This document shows, piece by piece, positions 17,004-25,348 of a stretch of 64,000 nt of DNA. This DNA comes from Parapedobacter composti (GTDB taxonomy: Bacteria > Bacteroidota > Bacteroidia > Sphingobacteriales > Sphingobacteriaceae): the NCBI RefSeq assembly GCF_900112315.1, contig NZ_FOLL01000005.1, positions 124,001-188,000 on the forward strand, written 5' to 3'. Position numbers and translations under genes: made by a program. Each line of letters begins with the position of its first letter. Position 1 is the stretch's first letter. A model generated the notes under the pieces. The model had not been told where the DNA came from and did no database searches. It was given only the letters and a program-made list of their open reading frames with translations.

Positions 17004-19823
17004 CTATAGCCGCTGCAATTTGCTATCAAAACGATAGCTGCTTCCCGGTTCGGTAGCCAGCTCCGCCAGGTATGCGGAATACCTGATGCGGAGCGGTCCG
17101 CCTTTTATCGAAAGTACCCGCAGCTCAGTGAGCCGGTGCTTTTCCCATTTCAGGTCAATGACGAAACCGCCCCTTGCCCGTATGCCGCTCACCTGACCAA
17201 ACGGCAGCATAGGCAACAGCGCTGGCAGCACGTCAATGCCTTCGGTGTGACTTTGCAGCAACGCCTCTACGATGCCCGCTGCCCCACCGAAATTACCATC
17301 AATCTGGAAAGGTGGGTGCGCGTCCAGCAAATTCGGATAAGAACCGCCTCCTCGGGCTGCCGGCGAAATCAGCATCTTAAGTAATTTCTCCGTCCGTGAA
17401 GCATCTAGCAACCGTGCCCAGAGGTTGATTTTCCAAGCCAGGCTCCATCCCGTTCCCTCGTCGCCGCGGTGGTTCAGGGAAATTCTCGCAGCCTCCATGA
17501 GGGCGGGATCATTAGCCCCGTTGATTCCGGCGCCCGGATGCACCGCCCAGAGGTGAGACATGTGCCGGTGCTTATTTTCCGGATCATCCACGTCATCCAG
17601 CCATTCCTGCAGCTGACCGAAGCGGCCTATCCGGTCGGGGGCGATCCGCGCTGCCAGCGCCCGGATATCCGCGGCCCAATCCTCGTCAATCCCCAGTCGG
17701 GCCGAAGCCGCAACCACGTAGCCGAAAAGTGCGCGGATCAACTGGTGATCCATCGCCGGCCCCGCCACCAGCCCCCCGTGTTCTGGCGAGTTGGACGGCG
17801 AGCTGATCAGATACCCCGTTTCGGTGTCTTCCTGCAGGTTATGTTGATAAAAGAGAGCGGCCTCTTTCATCACCGGATAGGCCCTGTCGCGTAGGAAGTC
17901 CTCGTCAAGTGTAAACAGGTAATGCTCCCACAGGTGGTGGCAGAGCCAGGCAGGTGCGCCCAGCCAGATACCGTGGTTCGGATGGTTTATCGGTGCCGTA
18001 CCCCGCCATAAGTCCGTATTGTGATGCACCACCCAGCCGGGGGTGCCGTAATGGATGCGCGCGGTTTCCCGTCCGCGCTCACGGAGCTCATCCACCATAT
18101 CAAACAGCGGCTCATGCAGGGCCGATAGCCCCATCACTTCGGCTGGCCAATAGTTCATTTCCAGATTGATGTTGGTGGTATACTTACTTCCCCATGGCGG
18201 GGTCATCAGGCCGTTCCAGAGGCCCTGAAGGTTCGCAGGCTGTGTGCCCGGCCGTGAGCTGGATATCAGCAGGTATCTTCCGTACTGTGCGTAAAGGGCC
18301 AGCAGTTGGGGGTCCTTACCGTCGGCAAATCGCGCAATGCGCTGGTCGGTGGGCAGATGATTAAGTGTATCGCCCCCAAAGCCGATGGAAAATGTGTCGA
18401 AAAATGAGCGGTAGTCCGCAATATGGTCTTGTTTCACCCGGTGATACGGCTGCCCTTCAAGAGCCGCCAGGGTATGGTTTACAGCCTCATCCGGACGTCC
18501 GGATGTATCGTCATAGCGTTTGAAATTGGTGGCCGCCGCAAGATATAGTGTCACCTCATCGGCGCCGGCGACGGTAATCGATGTGTCAGTGACCGATACG
18601 TCACCGCCCCTCGGCACGACACGCAGTAAGCTTTCGCCGCGGAGCGCTCCGCGCTTCACCTGCAACGTAAGACCCAGCGTCCGGCCGTCCACCCGTCGCA
18701 TACGCGAATTTTTATGGGGGCTGCGCAGGGAGGCGCGGACCGATACCGCGCCGCGCTGGTCGGCGCGGATGTGGGCTACCAGCACATTGGCAGGGTAGCT
18801 TGCGAAATACTCTCTCGTGAACGTAACGCCATTAACCATGTAAGACGTCGTAGCCACGGCATTGGCAATGTCGAGCATCCTCCGGTAGCTGGCCACTGAA
18901 TCATGCCCCGGCAACTGCAACAGCAGGTCGGCAAAAGGTTGGTAATCGGCCTGGTACCGAGGTTCCGCAGGTGCATCGTCGTTCTGCACGAAATAGTGCC
19001 AACGCTCCGGCAACGGCAGCCCGGCCTCATGCGATTTGCCCGCGGGATAAAGCGCCAGTGGAACCGTGGTATCTTTATAACCGACGAAACCACCTTTGTC
19101 GTAATAGTTCAGTACAAGCACGGTGAGTTGGTTGTTGCTTGCTTTTAACGATCCGGCTGGCACGAGGTAGCGTCTATCTTTCCCTGCTCCATCGGTATTG
19201 CCGATTAACCGCCCGTTCAGGTAGGTAAAATCCTCATCGCGTATTTTACCGAGGTCAAGCACCAAGGGCTGTTCCAATAGGCTGTCAGGTACATCGAACG
19301 CCGTGCGGAACCATACCGCACCGTCCAACCCTTCGAGCCCGGGGATGCCCGCCACCTCCCATCCACCGTGGGTGGGAAGTTCCATCACCTGCCAGAAATC
19401 ATCGTTATCCGGGGTGCCCGCAGCCAGCACCTTTGACCGCCAAGCGTTGCGGTCGCCCGCAGGTGACCGCAGCCCCATGAACCGTTCACCCGCCAGCCGC
19501 TCGGCTTCGGCCTGACGGCCCTCTGCCAGCAGCTGCCGCAGTTGCCCTACCACGGTTGCCGCTCCGGGCCGGTTGTATTCCCTCGGCTCGCCCGTCCAAA
19601 GCGTTTCTTCGTTGAATTGTATGCGTTCATGGGCCGTTCCGCCAAAAACCATCGCGCCCAGGCGGCCGTTCCCGATGGGCAGGGCCTCATTCCATTCCAC
19701 GGCGGGGCGGTCATACCAAAGCTCGAGCGCTCCGCCGGAACTACCGCCGGCGCATGCGCCGCACACCGCCATGATAATCAGCCAACGGCTCCCCTGTAAA
19801 CGTTTCAATAGCTGTAATCCCAT
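17004..19823 (-). CDS. GH95-family alpha-L-fucosidase/alpha-L-galactosidase with inserted beta domain
   Basis: 939 aa from ATG at 19823, 4 bp after the GH28 stop; the longer frame would overlap that gene by 59 bp. Residues 33-140 begin the GH95 N-terminal domain (LWYDRPAVEWNEALPIGNG). It is interrupted at about 140-262 by a galactose-binding-like fold (WEVAGIPGLEGLDGAVWFRT, DFTYLNGRLIG) of the kind seen in sialate O-acetylesterases, then resumes (YQADYQPFADLLL). The catalytic barrel has N551/N553 in NINLEMNYW, Glu681 in SPSNSPEH (predicted acid) and Asp788 in RGDEGTGWS, matching residues known from the bifidobacterial GH95 enzyme. Export signal at the N-terminus; SPI or lipoprotein is unclear. 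It is the last gene of its operon. Confidence 0.88.
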   Translation of the reverse strand: MGLQLLKRLQGSRWLIIMAVCGACAGGSSGGALELWYDRPAVEWNEALPIGNGRLGAMVFGGTAHERIQFNEETLWTGEPREYNRPGAATVVGQLRQLLAEGRQAEAERLAGERFMGLRSPAGDRNAWRSKVLAAGTPDNDDFWQVMELPTHGGWEVAGIPGLEGLDGAVWFRTAFDVPDSLLEQPLVLDLGKIRDEDFTYLNGRLIGNTDGAGKDRRYLVPAGSLKASNNQLTVLVLNYYDKGGFVGYKDTTVPLALYPAGKSHEAGLPLPERWHYFVQNDDAPAEPRYQADYQPFADLLLQLPGHDSVASYRRMLDIANAVATTSYMVNGVTFTREYFASYPANVLVAHIRADQRGAVSVRASLRSPHKNSRMRRVDGRTLGLTLQVKRGALRGESLLRVVPRGGDVSVTDTSITVAGADEVTLYLAAATNFKRYDDTSGRPDEAVNHTLAALEGQPYHRVKQDHIADYRSFFDTFSIGFGGDTLNHLPTDQRIARFADGKDPQLLALYAQYGRYLLISSSRPGTQPANLQGLWNGLMTPPWGSKYTTNINLEMNYWPAEVMGLSALHEPLFDMVDELRERGRETARIHYGTPGWVVHHNTDLWRGTAPINHPNHGIWLGAPAWLCHHLWEHYLFTLDEDFLRDRAYPVMKEAALFYQHNLQEDTETGYLISSPSNSPEHGGLVAGPAMDHQLIRALFGYVVAASARLGIDEDWAADIRALAARIAPDRIGRFGQLQEWLDDVDDPENKHRHMSHLWAVHPGAGINGANDPALMEAARISLNHRGDEGTGWSLAWKINLWARLLDASRTEKLLKMLISPAARGGGSYPNLLDAHPPFQIDGNFGGAAGIVEALLQSHTEGIDVLPALLPMLPFGQVSGIRARGGFVIDLKWEKHRLTELRVLSIKGGPLRIRYSAYLAELATEPGSSYRFDSKLQRL

Positions 19824-19827
19824 CGTA

Positions 19828-21396
19828 TTATGGTTTAAGCGTAACACAATCAACGCCGTCGCGTTGGACGACCTGCTGGACCGCAAGATCCAATACGTTG
19901 TTTTTCAGCACCACATTGGCACTCCGGATTCCGCTGACTTCCAGGAATACGTCCGTCCCGGATGCTGCTGTGGAAGTATGGATAAACACATTGCGAGTAT
20001 CAGCCAGTTTAACCAGCGGTGTCCCGGCCGGTGGCCGGCGCACGGCCAACCCACCTATTTCCAGACCGGTGACCCATTGCGCCTGCAGCGCCGATCCGGC
20101 TTCCGTCTGAATGCGGATGCCATGGAAATCAAGTTGGTTGGCATGACGGACCAGAATACCTTCCTTGGCACGGATATCGACGTCGTAAAACGACACGTCC
20201 TGCACGGGCATTTCCTCCAATCCATGAATCAGTACGGCACGGTTGCCTTCAGCTGTCATGTTGCTGAAGCGGATATTCCGGAATACCGGCGTACGCTCGG
20301 ACACCGGTTCCGGAGCCGTTTCTGCATATTGCATATTCAGCACGATAACCTCCTCCCGGATGTTCCGCATTACGATATTGCTCATGCGGATATCTTCTAC
20401 GATCCCACCCCTGCCTCGGGCAGTTTTGATGCGTAAGCCGCGATGGGTGCCGTCAAACACGCAGTTGCTGATGCTGATATTACGAACACCGCCGGACATC
20501 TCGCTGCCGATGACCACACCGCCGTGCCCGCGGAGCATCGTGCAATTGGTAATCACGTAGTTTTCGGCGGGCGCAGCCGCAAGGCGGCCTGAGCGGTCCT
20601 TACCCGACTTGATGGTGATGCAGTCGTCCCCCACCGAGATATGGCAGTTAGCAATATGCACGTTCCGACACGACTCGGGGTTAATTCCATCCGTATTCGG
20701 CGAGGGCGGGTTATTGATGGTCACCGCATCAATCTTCACGTTTTCACAATATTGCGGGTTGAGTGTCCAGAACGGTGAGTTGGTGATGGTTATTCCTTCC
20801 ACCAGCACATCCCTGCAATGCATGAACTGGATGAAAGGCGGTCTCAGAAAACCCTTTGCTATCCATCCGGGTTCGTCAGGGGGCACCACATTTCGGTTCT
20901 GACTGAAAAATTCGCGCTGCCATCGCGACACGTTGCCTGCTGTGTCCTTGCCGTAGATGTGGTCAAAAAAATACATCCACCACGTACGTCCGTTACCGTT
21001 GAGCCTGCCGCGTCCGGTGATGGCGATATTTTCGGCCCCGTAAGCATAAATGAGCGGTGAAAAATTGATAACGTCCGTCCCCTCCCACCGGCTGGGCACC
21101 ATCGGCAGATAATGGTCAAAATTGTCGCTGAAATGCAACTCTGCCCCGGCATCAAGATACAGCGTGATGTTGCTTTTCAGGTGAATCGGTCCGGTGAGGT
21201 ATTTCCCTGCGGGGAAAAAGATAGTCCCTCCGCCGTTATCGGATGCCTTGGCAATGGCCAGGCGCACGGCTTCGGTGATCAGCGCCGAACTATCATTCAC
21301 CGCGCCATACTCCAATACATTGTAATAAGGCTGCGCCCGCGCAGTGCCAATGCCAACCCCAATCCACAACAACAGTCCGACTCGGAATACGCTCAT
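19828..21396 (-). CDS. GH28 galacturonidase (exo-polygalacturonase type)
   Basis: 522 aa with signal peptide (VGLLLWIGVGIGTARA). Right-handed beta-helix with all GH28 active-site motifs: NTDG at 234-237, GDDC at 256-259 (D257, D258), GHGG from 290 (H291) and RIK at 322-324. The context PSPNTDGINPESC...ISVGDDCITIKSG is that of exo-acting enzymes that take galacturonic acid from oligogalacturonides or rhamnogalacturonan ends. It starts 4 bp after the preceding gene and is followed by the GH95. It supports pectin as the target of the locus and would supply monomers for the symporter and the cytosolic enzymes of the same operon. Confidence 0.93.
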   Translation of the reverse strand: MSVFRVGLLLWIGVGIGTARAQPYYNVLEYGAVNDSSALITEAVRLAIAKASDNGGGTIFFPAGKYLTGPIHLKSNITLYLDAGAELHFSDNFDHYLPMVPSRWEGTDVINFSPLIYAYGAENIAITGRGRLNGNGRTWWMYFFDHIYGKDTAGNVSRWQREFFSQNRNVVPPDEPGWIAKGFLRPPFIQFMHCRDVLVEGITITNSPFWTLNPQYCENVKIDAVTINNPPSPNTDGINPESCRNVHIANCHISVGDDCITIKSGKDRSGRLAAAPAENYVITNCTMLRGHGGVVIGSEMSGGVRNISISNCVFDGTHRGLRIKTARGRGGIVEDIRMSNIVMRNIREEVIVLNMQYAETAPEPVSERTPVFRNIRFSNMTAEGNRAVLIHGLEEMPVQDVSFYDVDIRAKEGILVRHANQLDFHGIRIQTEAGSALQAQWVTGLEIGGLAVRRPPAGTPLVKLADTRNVFIHTSTAASGTDVFLEVSGIRSANVVLKNNVLDLAVQQVVQRDGVDCVTLKP

Positions 21397-21400
21397 CGCT

Positions 21401-22945
21401 TCAAAGTTTTACGTTCAGTTTCGTCAGCCGCCTGCTTTTCGCCACGACTTTTCCATCGACATAAATTTTCAGTCCCTTACCTTTTCCGTACCGGGTGCCG
21501 CGCTTGTCCCACAGAATAGTCACGGTTTTACCGCCGTACGATAGCCTGTCCAGGCAAAACCAGTCCCATTTGCCCTCCGGAATCAGCGGGTTGAACAAAA
21601 ATCCGCCATCCTCGGCTGGCTTGAAGCCCACCAAATCATGGATAATCAAATCACAGAATGCCGAATGGTTGTAGAATTCGCTCCGCGGGTTGTCACCTTT
21701 TAGCCAATAGCCGGTTTTTTCATCCTGATATTCGCCGAGGTACAGTTGGCCGTCTTTCTGGTGTGCGTTGGCGTAGGTCCACAGCTCGTCATAAAACACG
21801 GCCTTGCTCATTTCCCCGCTGTGCCTGTAGCCAGAGAGCAGATTGGCCAGCCCCTTGAGCGTCTGCGTTGTCGCAAACGGCCATATGGCACCGTCCCATT
21901 CGCAGCCATGCCCTGATCCCCTGGTCCTGAATGTCGGTTCGCGGCGTTCCGCCGTGGTCAGCCCCCAAGGTGCATCAAATCCATTCGTGTCAACCAGTTG
22001 GCTCCACGCTTGGGCACGGTCTGGACGGTCATCTGGCAGGTTAAAATACCACGGAATGAACCCGATAGCCTCACGCGGGGCGAGTGAGGCGTCCGCCTCC
22101 AGCTTCGTTTTGTAAAATTTCGCGGTGTCATCCCACAAGTGTCGGTCAACGAGCTGTTTGATCTCGGCGGCCCTCCTGCTGTAATGGTCCTTCAGGCGGT
22201 TGTCACCAGCCATCGCAGCGATTTTGGCCAGCGCTACCGCATTGCCATGCATATATGCGTTGATGGTCGGCCGTGCGTTTTTCTCGCGGCGGCCGCCGCT
22301 TACGGATTCTTCCATTCCGTCTTTCACGTCATGCTGCCAGAACAGTCCGCCGGGCAGTAGCCGGTTGGCTTCCCACCACCGGAAATCGGCGTCAAGCAAC
22401 GCCAGCCGTTCCACCAAAAACCGCTCGTCGCGGTTCACCAGATACAGGTGGTATACGGCGTCGGACAGCCAATTGCTGAAATTATGAAACTTTGAGCCGG
22501 GCTGGTGCTGTTCGTACTTCAACCAAAAATCAATGTACTGGTTGATGTAAACCGGGTTGCGCAGCCATCTGCCTTCATAAATGTGGTGACCCAGTGCGCA
22601 ACTGATCGAATTGAACTCGCCGGCATGTTTGACGGGGGTAATGAACTCCGTAAAGATGTACCCATGAGGCGTCTTCTTGAGATGCTTCCGGAAGCTCCAC
22701 CATCGGTAGTAATAAATTTGTTCCAGTTTTTCATCCGGGCACTCAAAAAACGGAATGTTGGCAGCGAGCCAGTCAAACGCCTGCGCGTTGGAAATCTCGT
22801 TAACCACATGCTCCGGATCGGCGCGGTTAAAATCAGCTGCGTAAGCCGCCAGGAGGCTGTCGCCGAGCACCCGGAAGGCCGGCTGGGCATAGCCGAGGTT
22901 TGCGGCCAGCATAAACGTTAATCCCAATAATAATCTATTAACCAT
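21401..22945 (-). CDS. Secreted (alpha/alpha)6-barrel glycosidase, MGH1/GH63-like
   Basis: 514 aa from ATG at 22945, chosen because GGGAGGGG lies just before it and a signal peptide follows (MVNRLLLGLTFMLAANLGYAQ). The helix-pair pattern and motifs (YYYRWWSFRKHLK, SNWLSDAVYHLYLVN, ARPTINAYMHGNAVALAKIA, CEWDGAIWPFATTQTLKGL, SEFYNHSAFCDLIIHDLVGF) are those of MGH1-like or GH63/trehalase-type glycosidases. The reaction is not inferable. Neighbours (GH28, GH95, L-sugar enzymes) suggest a pectic or other plant glycoside substrate. The 120 bp upstream hold an inverted repeat and possibly an internal promoter. Confidence 0.7.
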   Translation of the reverse strand: MVNRLLLGLTFMLAANLGYAQPAFRVLGDSLLAAYAADFNRADPEHVVNEISNAQAFDWLAANIPFFECPDEKLEQIYYYRWWSFRKHLKKTPHGYIFTEFITPVKHAGEFNSISCALGHHIYEGRWLRNPVYINQYIDFWLKYEQHQPGSKFHNFSNWLSDAVYHLYLVNRDERFLVERLALLDADFRWWEANRLLPGGLFWQHDVKDGMEESVSGGRREKNARPTINAYMHGNAVALAKIAAMAGDNRLKDHYSRRAAEIKQLVDRHLWDDTAKFYKTKLEADASLAPREAIGFIPWYFNLPDDRPDRAQAWSQLVDTNGFDAPWGLTTAERREPTFRTRGSGHGCEWDGAIWPFATTQTLKGLANLLSGYRHSGEMSKAVFYDELWTYANAHQKDGQLYLGEYQDEKTGYWLKGDNPRSEFYNHSAFCDLIIHDLVGFKPAEDGGFLFNPLIPEGKWDWFCLDRLSYGGKTVTILWDKRGTRYGKGKGLKIYVDGKVVAKSRRLTKLNVKL

Positions 22946-23037
22946 ACCCCTCCCTATTATTGTGTTTTTCAATTGGTTAATTACAAGTATATTGCTTTCG
23001 GCCAATGTATTCAGCGTTCCGATACGTTTAATTTGCG

Positions 23038-23059
23038 CAAACGTTGCCGGTAACGTTTG
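23038..23059. promoter_or_regulatory. 22-bp inverted repeat (operator-like or hairpin)
   Basis: CAAACGTT, six bases (GCCGGT), then AACGTTTG. Twenty of 22 positions are palindromic around CCGG. It lies between the stop of the dehydrogenase gene and the start of the MGH1-like gene. Shape and CG-rich centre resemble LacI-family operators; a transcript hairpin is the alternative. No LacI-type gene is in the window. Confidence 0.45.
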
Positions 23060-23065
23060 TAATTG

Positions 23066-24076
23066 TCACAAGGTCACCATCGCTTTGATGACGTCCGACT
23101 CGGGCCGGAGCAACTGCGGAAAATCGCGGCCCACCTTTTCAAACGGAATCCGGTGGGTGATGTAGCTGGCCGGGTCAATCAGATGCTCGTCCATGCAGGC
23201 AAGCACCTGGTCAAAGTCGGCCCTGGTGGCATTCCTGCTGCTCATTAACGTGGCCTCCCGCTTATGAAACGCTGGATGGTTTACCGTGATATCGCCTTTT
23301 TGCAGGCCGATGAGCACGTAGCGCGCACCGTGGGCCAGGTATTCGAACGACTGGTTGATGGCCCTCAGGCTGCCCGTACAATCAATCACCACGGTGGGCA
23401 TATCCCCATGGGTAAGCGTTTCGAGCGCCTCCCGCACATCGCCTTCCAGGGCGTTTAAAGTATGGGATACGCCCAAAGCAGACCTGCAGAATGCCAGCCG
23501 ATTCGGGTTAACATCCAGCGCAATCACCTCCGCACCGGCAATTCGGGCGAAGGTCATGGTGCCTAAGCCAATCGGCCCTGCGCCCACTACCAGTACATAT
23601 TCACCGGGACCTACCCCTGCCCGGCGTACCCCGTGTGCCCCTATCGCGAACGGCTCCACCAAAGCTAGCTGGTCTGCCGTAAGGCCGCGGCCTTGAATCA
23701 GCGCCCTGTCGGGCACGACGAAATATTCAGCCATGGCACCATCTACGTGCACGCCGCATACCGCAATAGCTGCACAGCAGTTGGGTTTGCCCCGCCTGCA
23801 CGCCACGCACGCGCCGCAACTGAAATAAGGAATAACCGTTACTGCATCACCCACTGAAAAGCCCGGCGCATCGGTTTCGGCGACTTCGGCCGCTATCTCA
23901 TGCCCCAGTATCCGCGGATAGTCAAAAAACGGCTGTGTACCTTCAAACGCATGGATGTCGGTACCGCAAATTCCCACCTGCCGGATTTTCAGCAGCGTAT
24001 GCCCGGCGCGGCGCCGGGGCACCGCCAACTCATGATAGTCCAACTGACCAGGTTTTGTACATACAAGCGAGTTCAT
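23066..24076 (-). CDS. Zinc-dependent MDR dehydrogenase, likely acting on a sugar or sugar acid
   Basis: 336 aa, cytosolic. Catalytic zinc ligands C37 (GICGTD), H59-E60 (GHE) and E141 (VEPFAIG); structural zinc Cys at 87, 90, 93 and 101. Nucleotide fold GAGPIG at 165-170 with Asp188 after the second strand, which favours NAD over NADP. MDR enzymes of this build include L-galactonate, L-fuconate/L-rhamnonate pathway and L-idonate dehydrogenases. Translationally coupled (4-bp overlap) to the DapA-family aldolase upstream. Together they suggest breakdown of an L-sugar or uronic acid released by the GH78, GH95 or GH28 enzymes; the exact substrate is unknown. Confidence 0.82.
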   Translation of the reverse strand: MNSLVCTKPGQLDYHELAVPRRRAGHTLLKIRQVGICGTDIHAFEGTQPFFDYPRILGHEIAAEVAETDAPGFSVGDAVTVIPYFSCGACVACRRGKPNCCAAIAVCGVHVDGAMAEYFVVPDRALIQGRGLTADQLALVEPFAIGAHGVRRAGVGPGEYVLVVGAGPIGLGTMTFARIAGAEVIALDVNPNRLAFCRSALGVSHTLNALEGDVREALETLTHGDMPTVVIDCTGSLRAINQSFEYLAHGARYVLIGLQKGDITVNHPAFHKREATLMSSRNATRADFDQVLACMDEHLIDPASYITHRIPFEKVGRDFPQLLRPESDVIKAMVTL

Positions 24077-25020
24077 CGGTCTACGGTATTATTCGTTAAA
24101 TAATCGAGTTTGCGGTACAAATGCTGCATGTGGGCATGCAGGACGTCCATATTTCTCTTCACAACCCCGTTGAACACCCCGATATCCCGTCTCGTAAAGG
24201 TAGAAATAGGGATGCCTCTTTGCTGCAAAAAGTACTTTGCAGCCGTAGGATATACCTGATGCATCACATCCATATGGTCAATAAAAAACTGCTGCACCAG
24301 TTCCACCTGCTCCCCACAGGCGGAATTGTCGTAATTCCGGCAAAGCCACACCACCAATTCCGGAAAATAATTTGCTTGGATGCAAGAGAGCCCCGCCGAA
24401 CCGGCCTTGAGCGATGCCACAGCATGCACCATGTAGGCATCATACAGCCCGAAAGAAGGCATATCCTGCGTTGCCTGCAATTTAGCTGTTACCTGCTCGA
24501 TATCCAAACAGGTATCCTTGTGGTAAATAACCCTCCCGGTATCTGCAAACCGTTTCAGCTGCCCAGCGGAGAGTACCCGCTTGAATGGATCGGGGCACTC
24601 GTAAAATCCCAGCGGAACGCCGTGGGTGGCATCGAGCAATTGGAACACGTTGTGCTCAAACACGTCGTCTCCCTCGCTTTCCCCGGCCAACATATTGGTA
24701 ATGGCGATAGCCGCTTCAATGCCCGTATCGTACATCTGCTTGATGAAATCTGTCTGATGGTGGATGGGGCCTCCGAACGTAGCGGTGGCTACCACCGGTA
24801 CCGCCGCTCCCACCACGTCAACAATATGGCGGACAACAGCCAGGCGCTCGGCATCGGTCAGCTCGAACATTTCGCTGGAGAGGCAGTTAGCAAAAAGGCC
24901 TGACGCACCCGCCTCCAGGTACCATTCGGTTAACTTGGTCAGTCCGTCAAAGTCAATAGTTCCGTCTTCCCTGAACGGCGTCAGCATCACGGGAATAAGT
25001 CCCTTGGGTGTTTCGCGCAT
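24073..25020 (-). CDS. DapA/NAL-superfamily aldolase or dehydratase with atypical carboxylate motif
   Basis: 315 aa class I aldolase barrel. The Schiff-base lysine is K168 (VIYHKDTC) and the general base Y140 (LGFYECPDP). The usual pyruvate-carboxylate loop G-x-T-G-E is replaced by ANCLSSE at about 45-50, so the substrate may differ from DHDPS or NAL. It leads an operon with a zinc dehydrogenase and secreted pectin enzymes, pointing to a 2-keto-3-deoxy sugar acid as substrate (for example 2-keto-3-deoxy-L-rhamnonate or -fuconate); this is inference. A clear -7 box (25074-25081) lies upstream. Confidence 0.8.
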   Translation of the reverse strand: MRETPKGLIPVMLTPFREDGTIDFDGLTKLTEWYLEAGASGLFANCLSSEMFELTDAERLAVVRHIVDVVGAAVPVVATATFGGPIHHQTDFIKQMYDTGIEAAIAITNMLAGESEGDDVFEHNVFQLLDATHGVPLGFYECPDPFKRVLSAGQLKRFADTGRVIYHKDTCLDIEQVTAKLQATQDMPSFGLYDAYMVHAVASLKAGSAGLSCIQANYFPELVVWLCRNYDNSACGEQVELVQQFFIDHMDVMHQVYPTAAKYFLQQRGIPISTFTRRDIGVFNGVVKRNMDVLHAHMQHLYRKLDYLTNNTVDR

Positions 25021-25073
25021 GGATATATCAGTAACTCGTCACGTTTTATTTTCTGTGTTTTACAAATGGCTAA

Positions 25074-25081
25074 CAAAGGTA
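25074..25081 (-). promoter_or_regulatory. -7 promoter box for the aldolase-GH28-GH95 operon
   Basis: TACCTTTG on the minus strand matches TAnnTTTG exactly, 54 bp upstream of the aldolase start. The nearest upstream TTG is only 13 bp away, shorter than the usual 17-23, and no copy of the 31-bp PUL element is present. Confidence 0.5.
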
Positions 25082-25186
25082 GTCCAGACATATACAACGG
25101 TTCTATACCAAATTTGCGGAGTATTGTAGGATATTAGCGATCTGCTTTACTTCGGACTGAGGCTTCCGCTATTCGCTGCTCGCTAT

Positions 25187-25232
25187 GAGTCCAATATGAG
25201 TCCGATATAAATCCAATATAGGTCCGATTTTT
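25187..25232. repeat. Four degenerate 11-12-bp tandem repeats
   Basis: GAGTCCAATAT, GAGTCCGATATA, AATCCAATATA and GGTCCGATTTTT follow one another in the 328-bp gap between the aldolase gene and the divergent unknown gene. The shared core is rTCCrATAT. Apart from these repeats and the aldolase -7 box I see nothing else in this gap. Confidence 0.6.
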
Positions 25233-25348
25233 GTGGTAAAAAACCAGACTTCTTTTTGATACTTAATGGGTTATGTTCTGATTCACATATAAGCAAATAT
25301 AAATGGGGAAAAAGCAAAGATATATTATCATCCAAATAACTTTCAACA

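Noticed and set aside
25091-25098. GTTGTATA-like core (minus strand) upstream of the aldolase operon as a third PUL operator
   Set aside because: Only the TTGTATA core matches; the flanks and the 29-bp spacing to an AACTTTGT box are missing.
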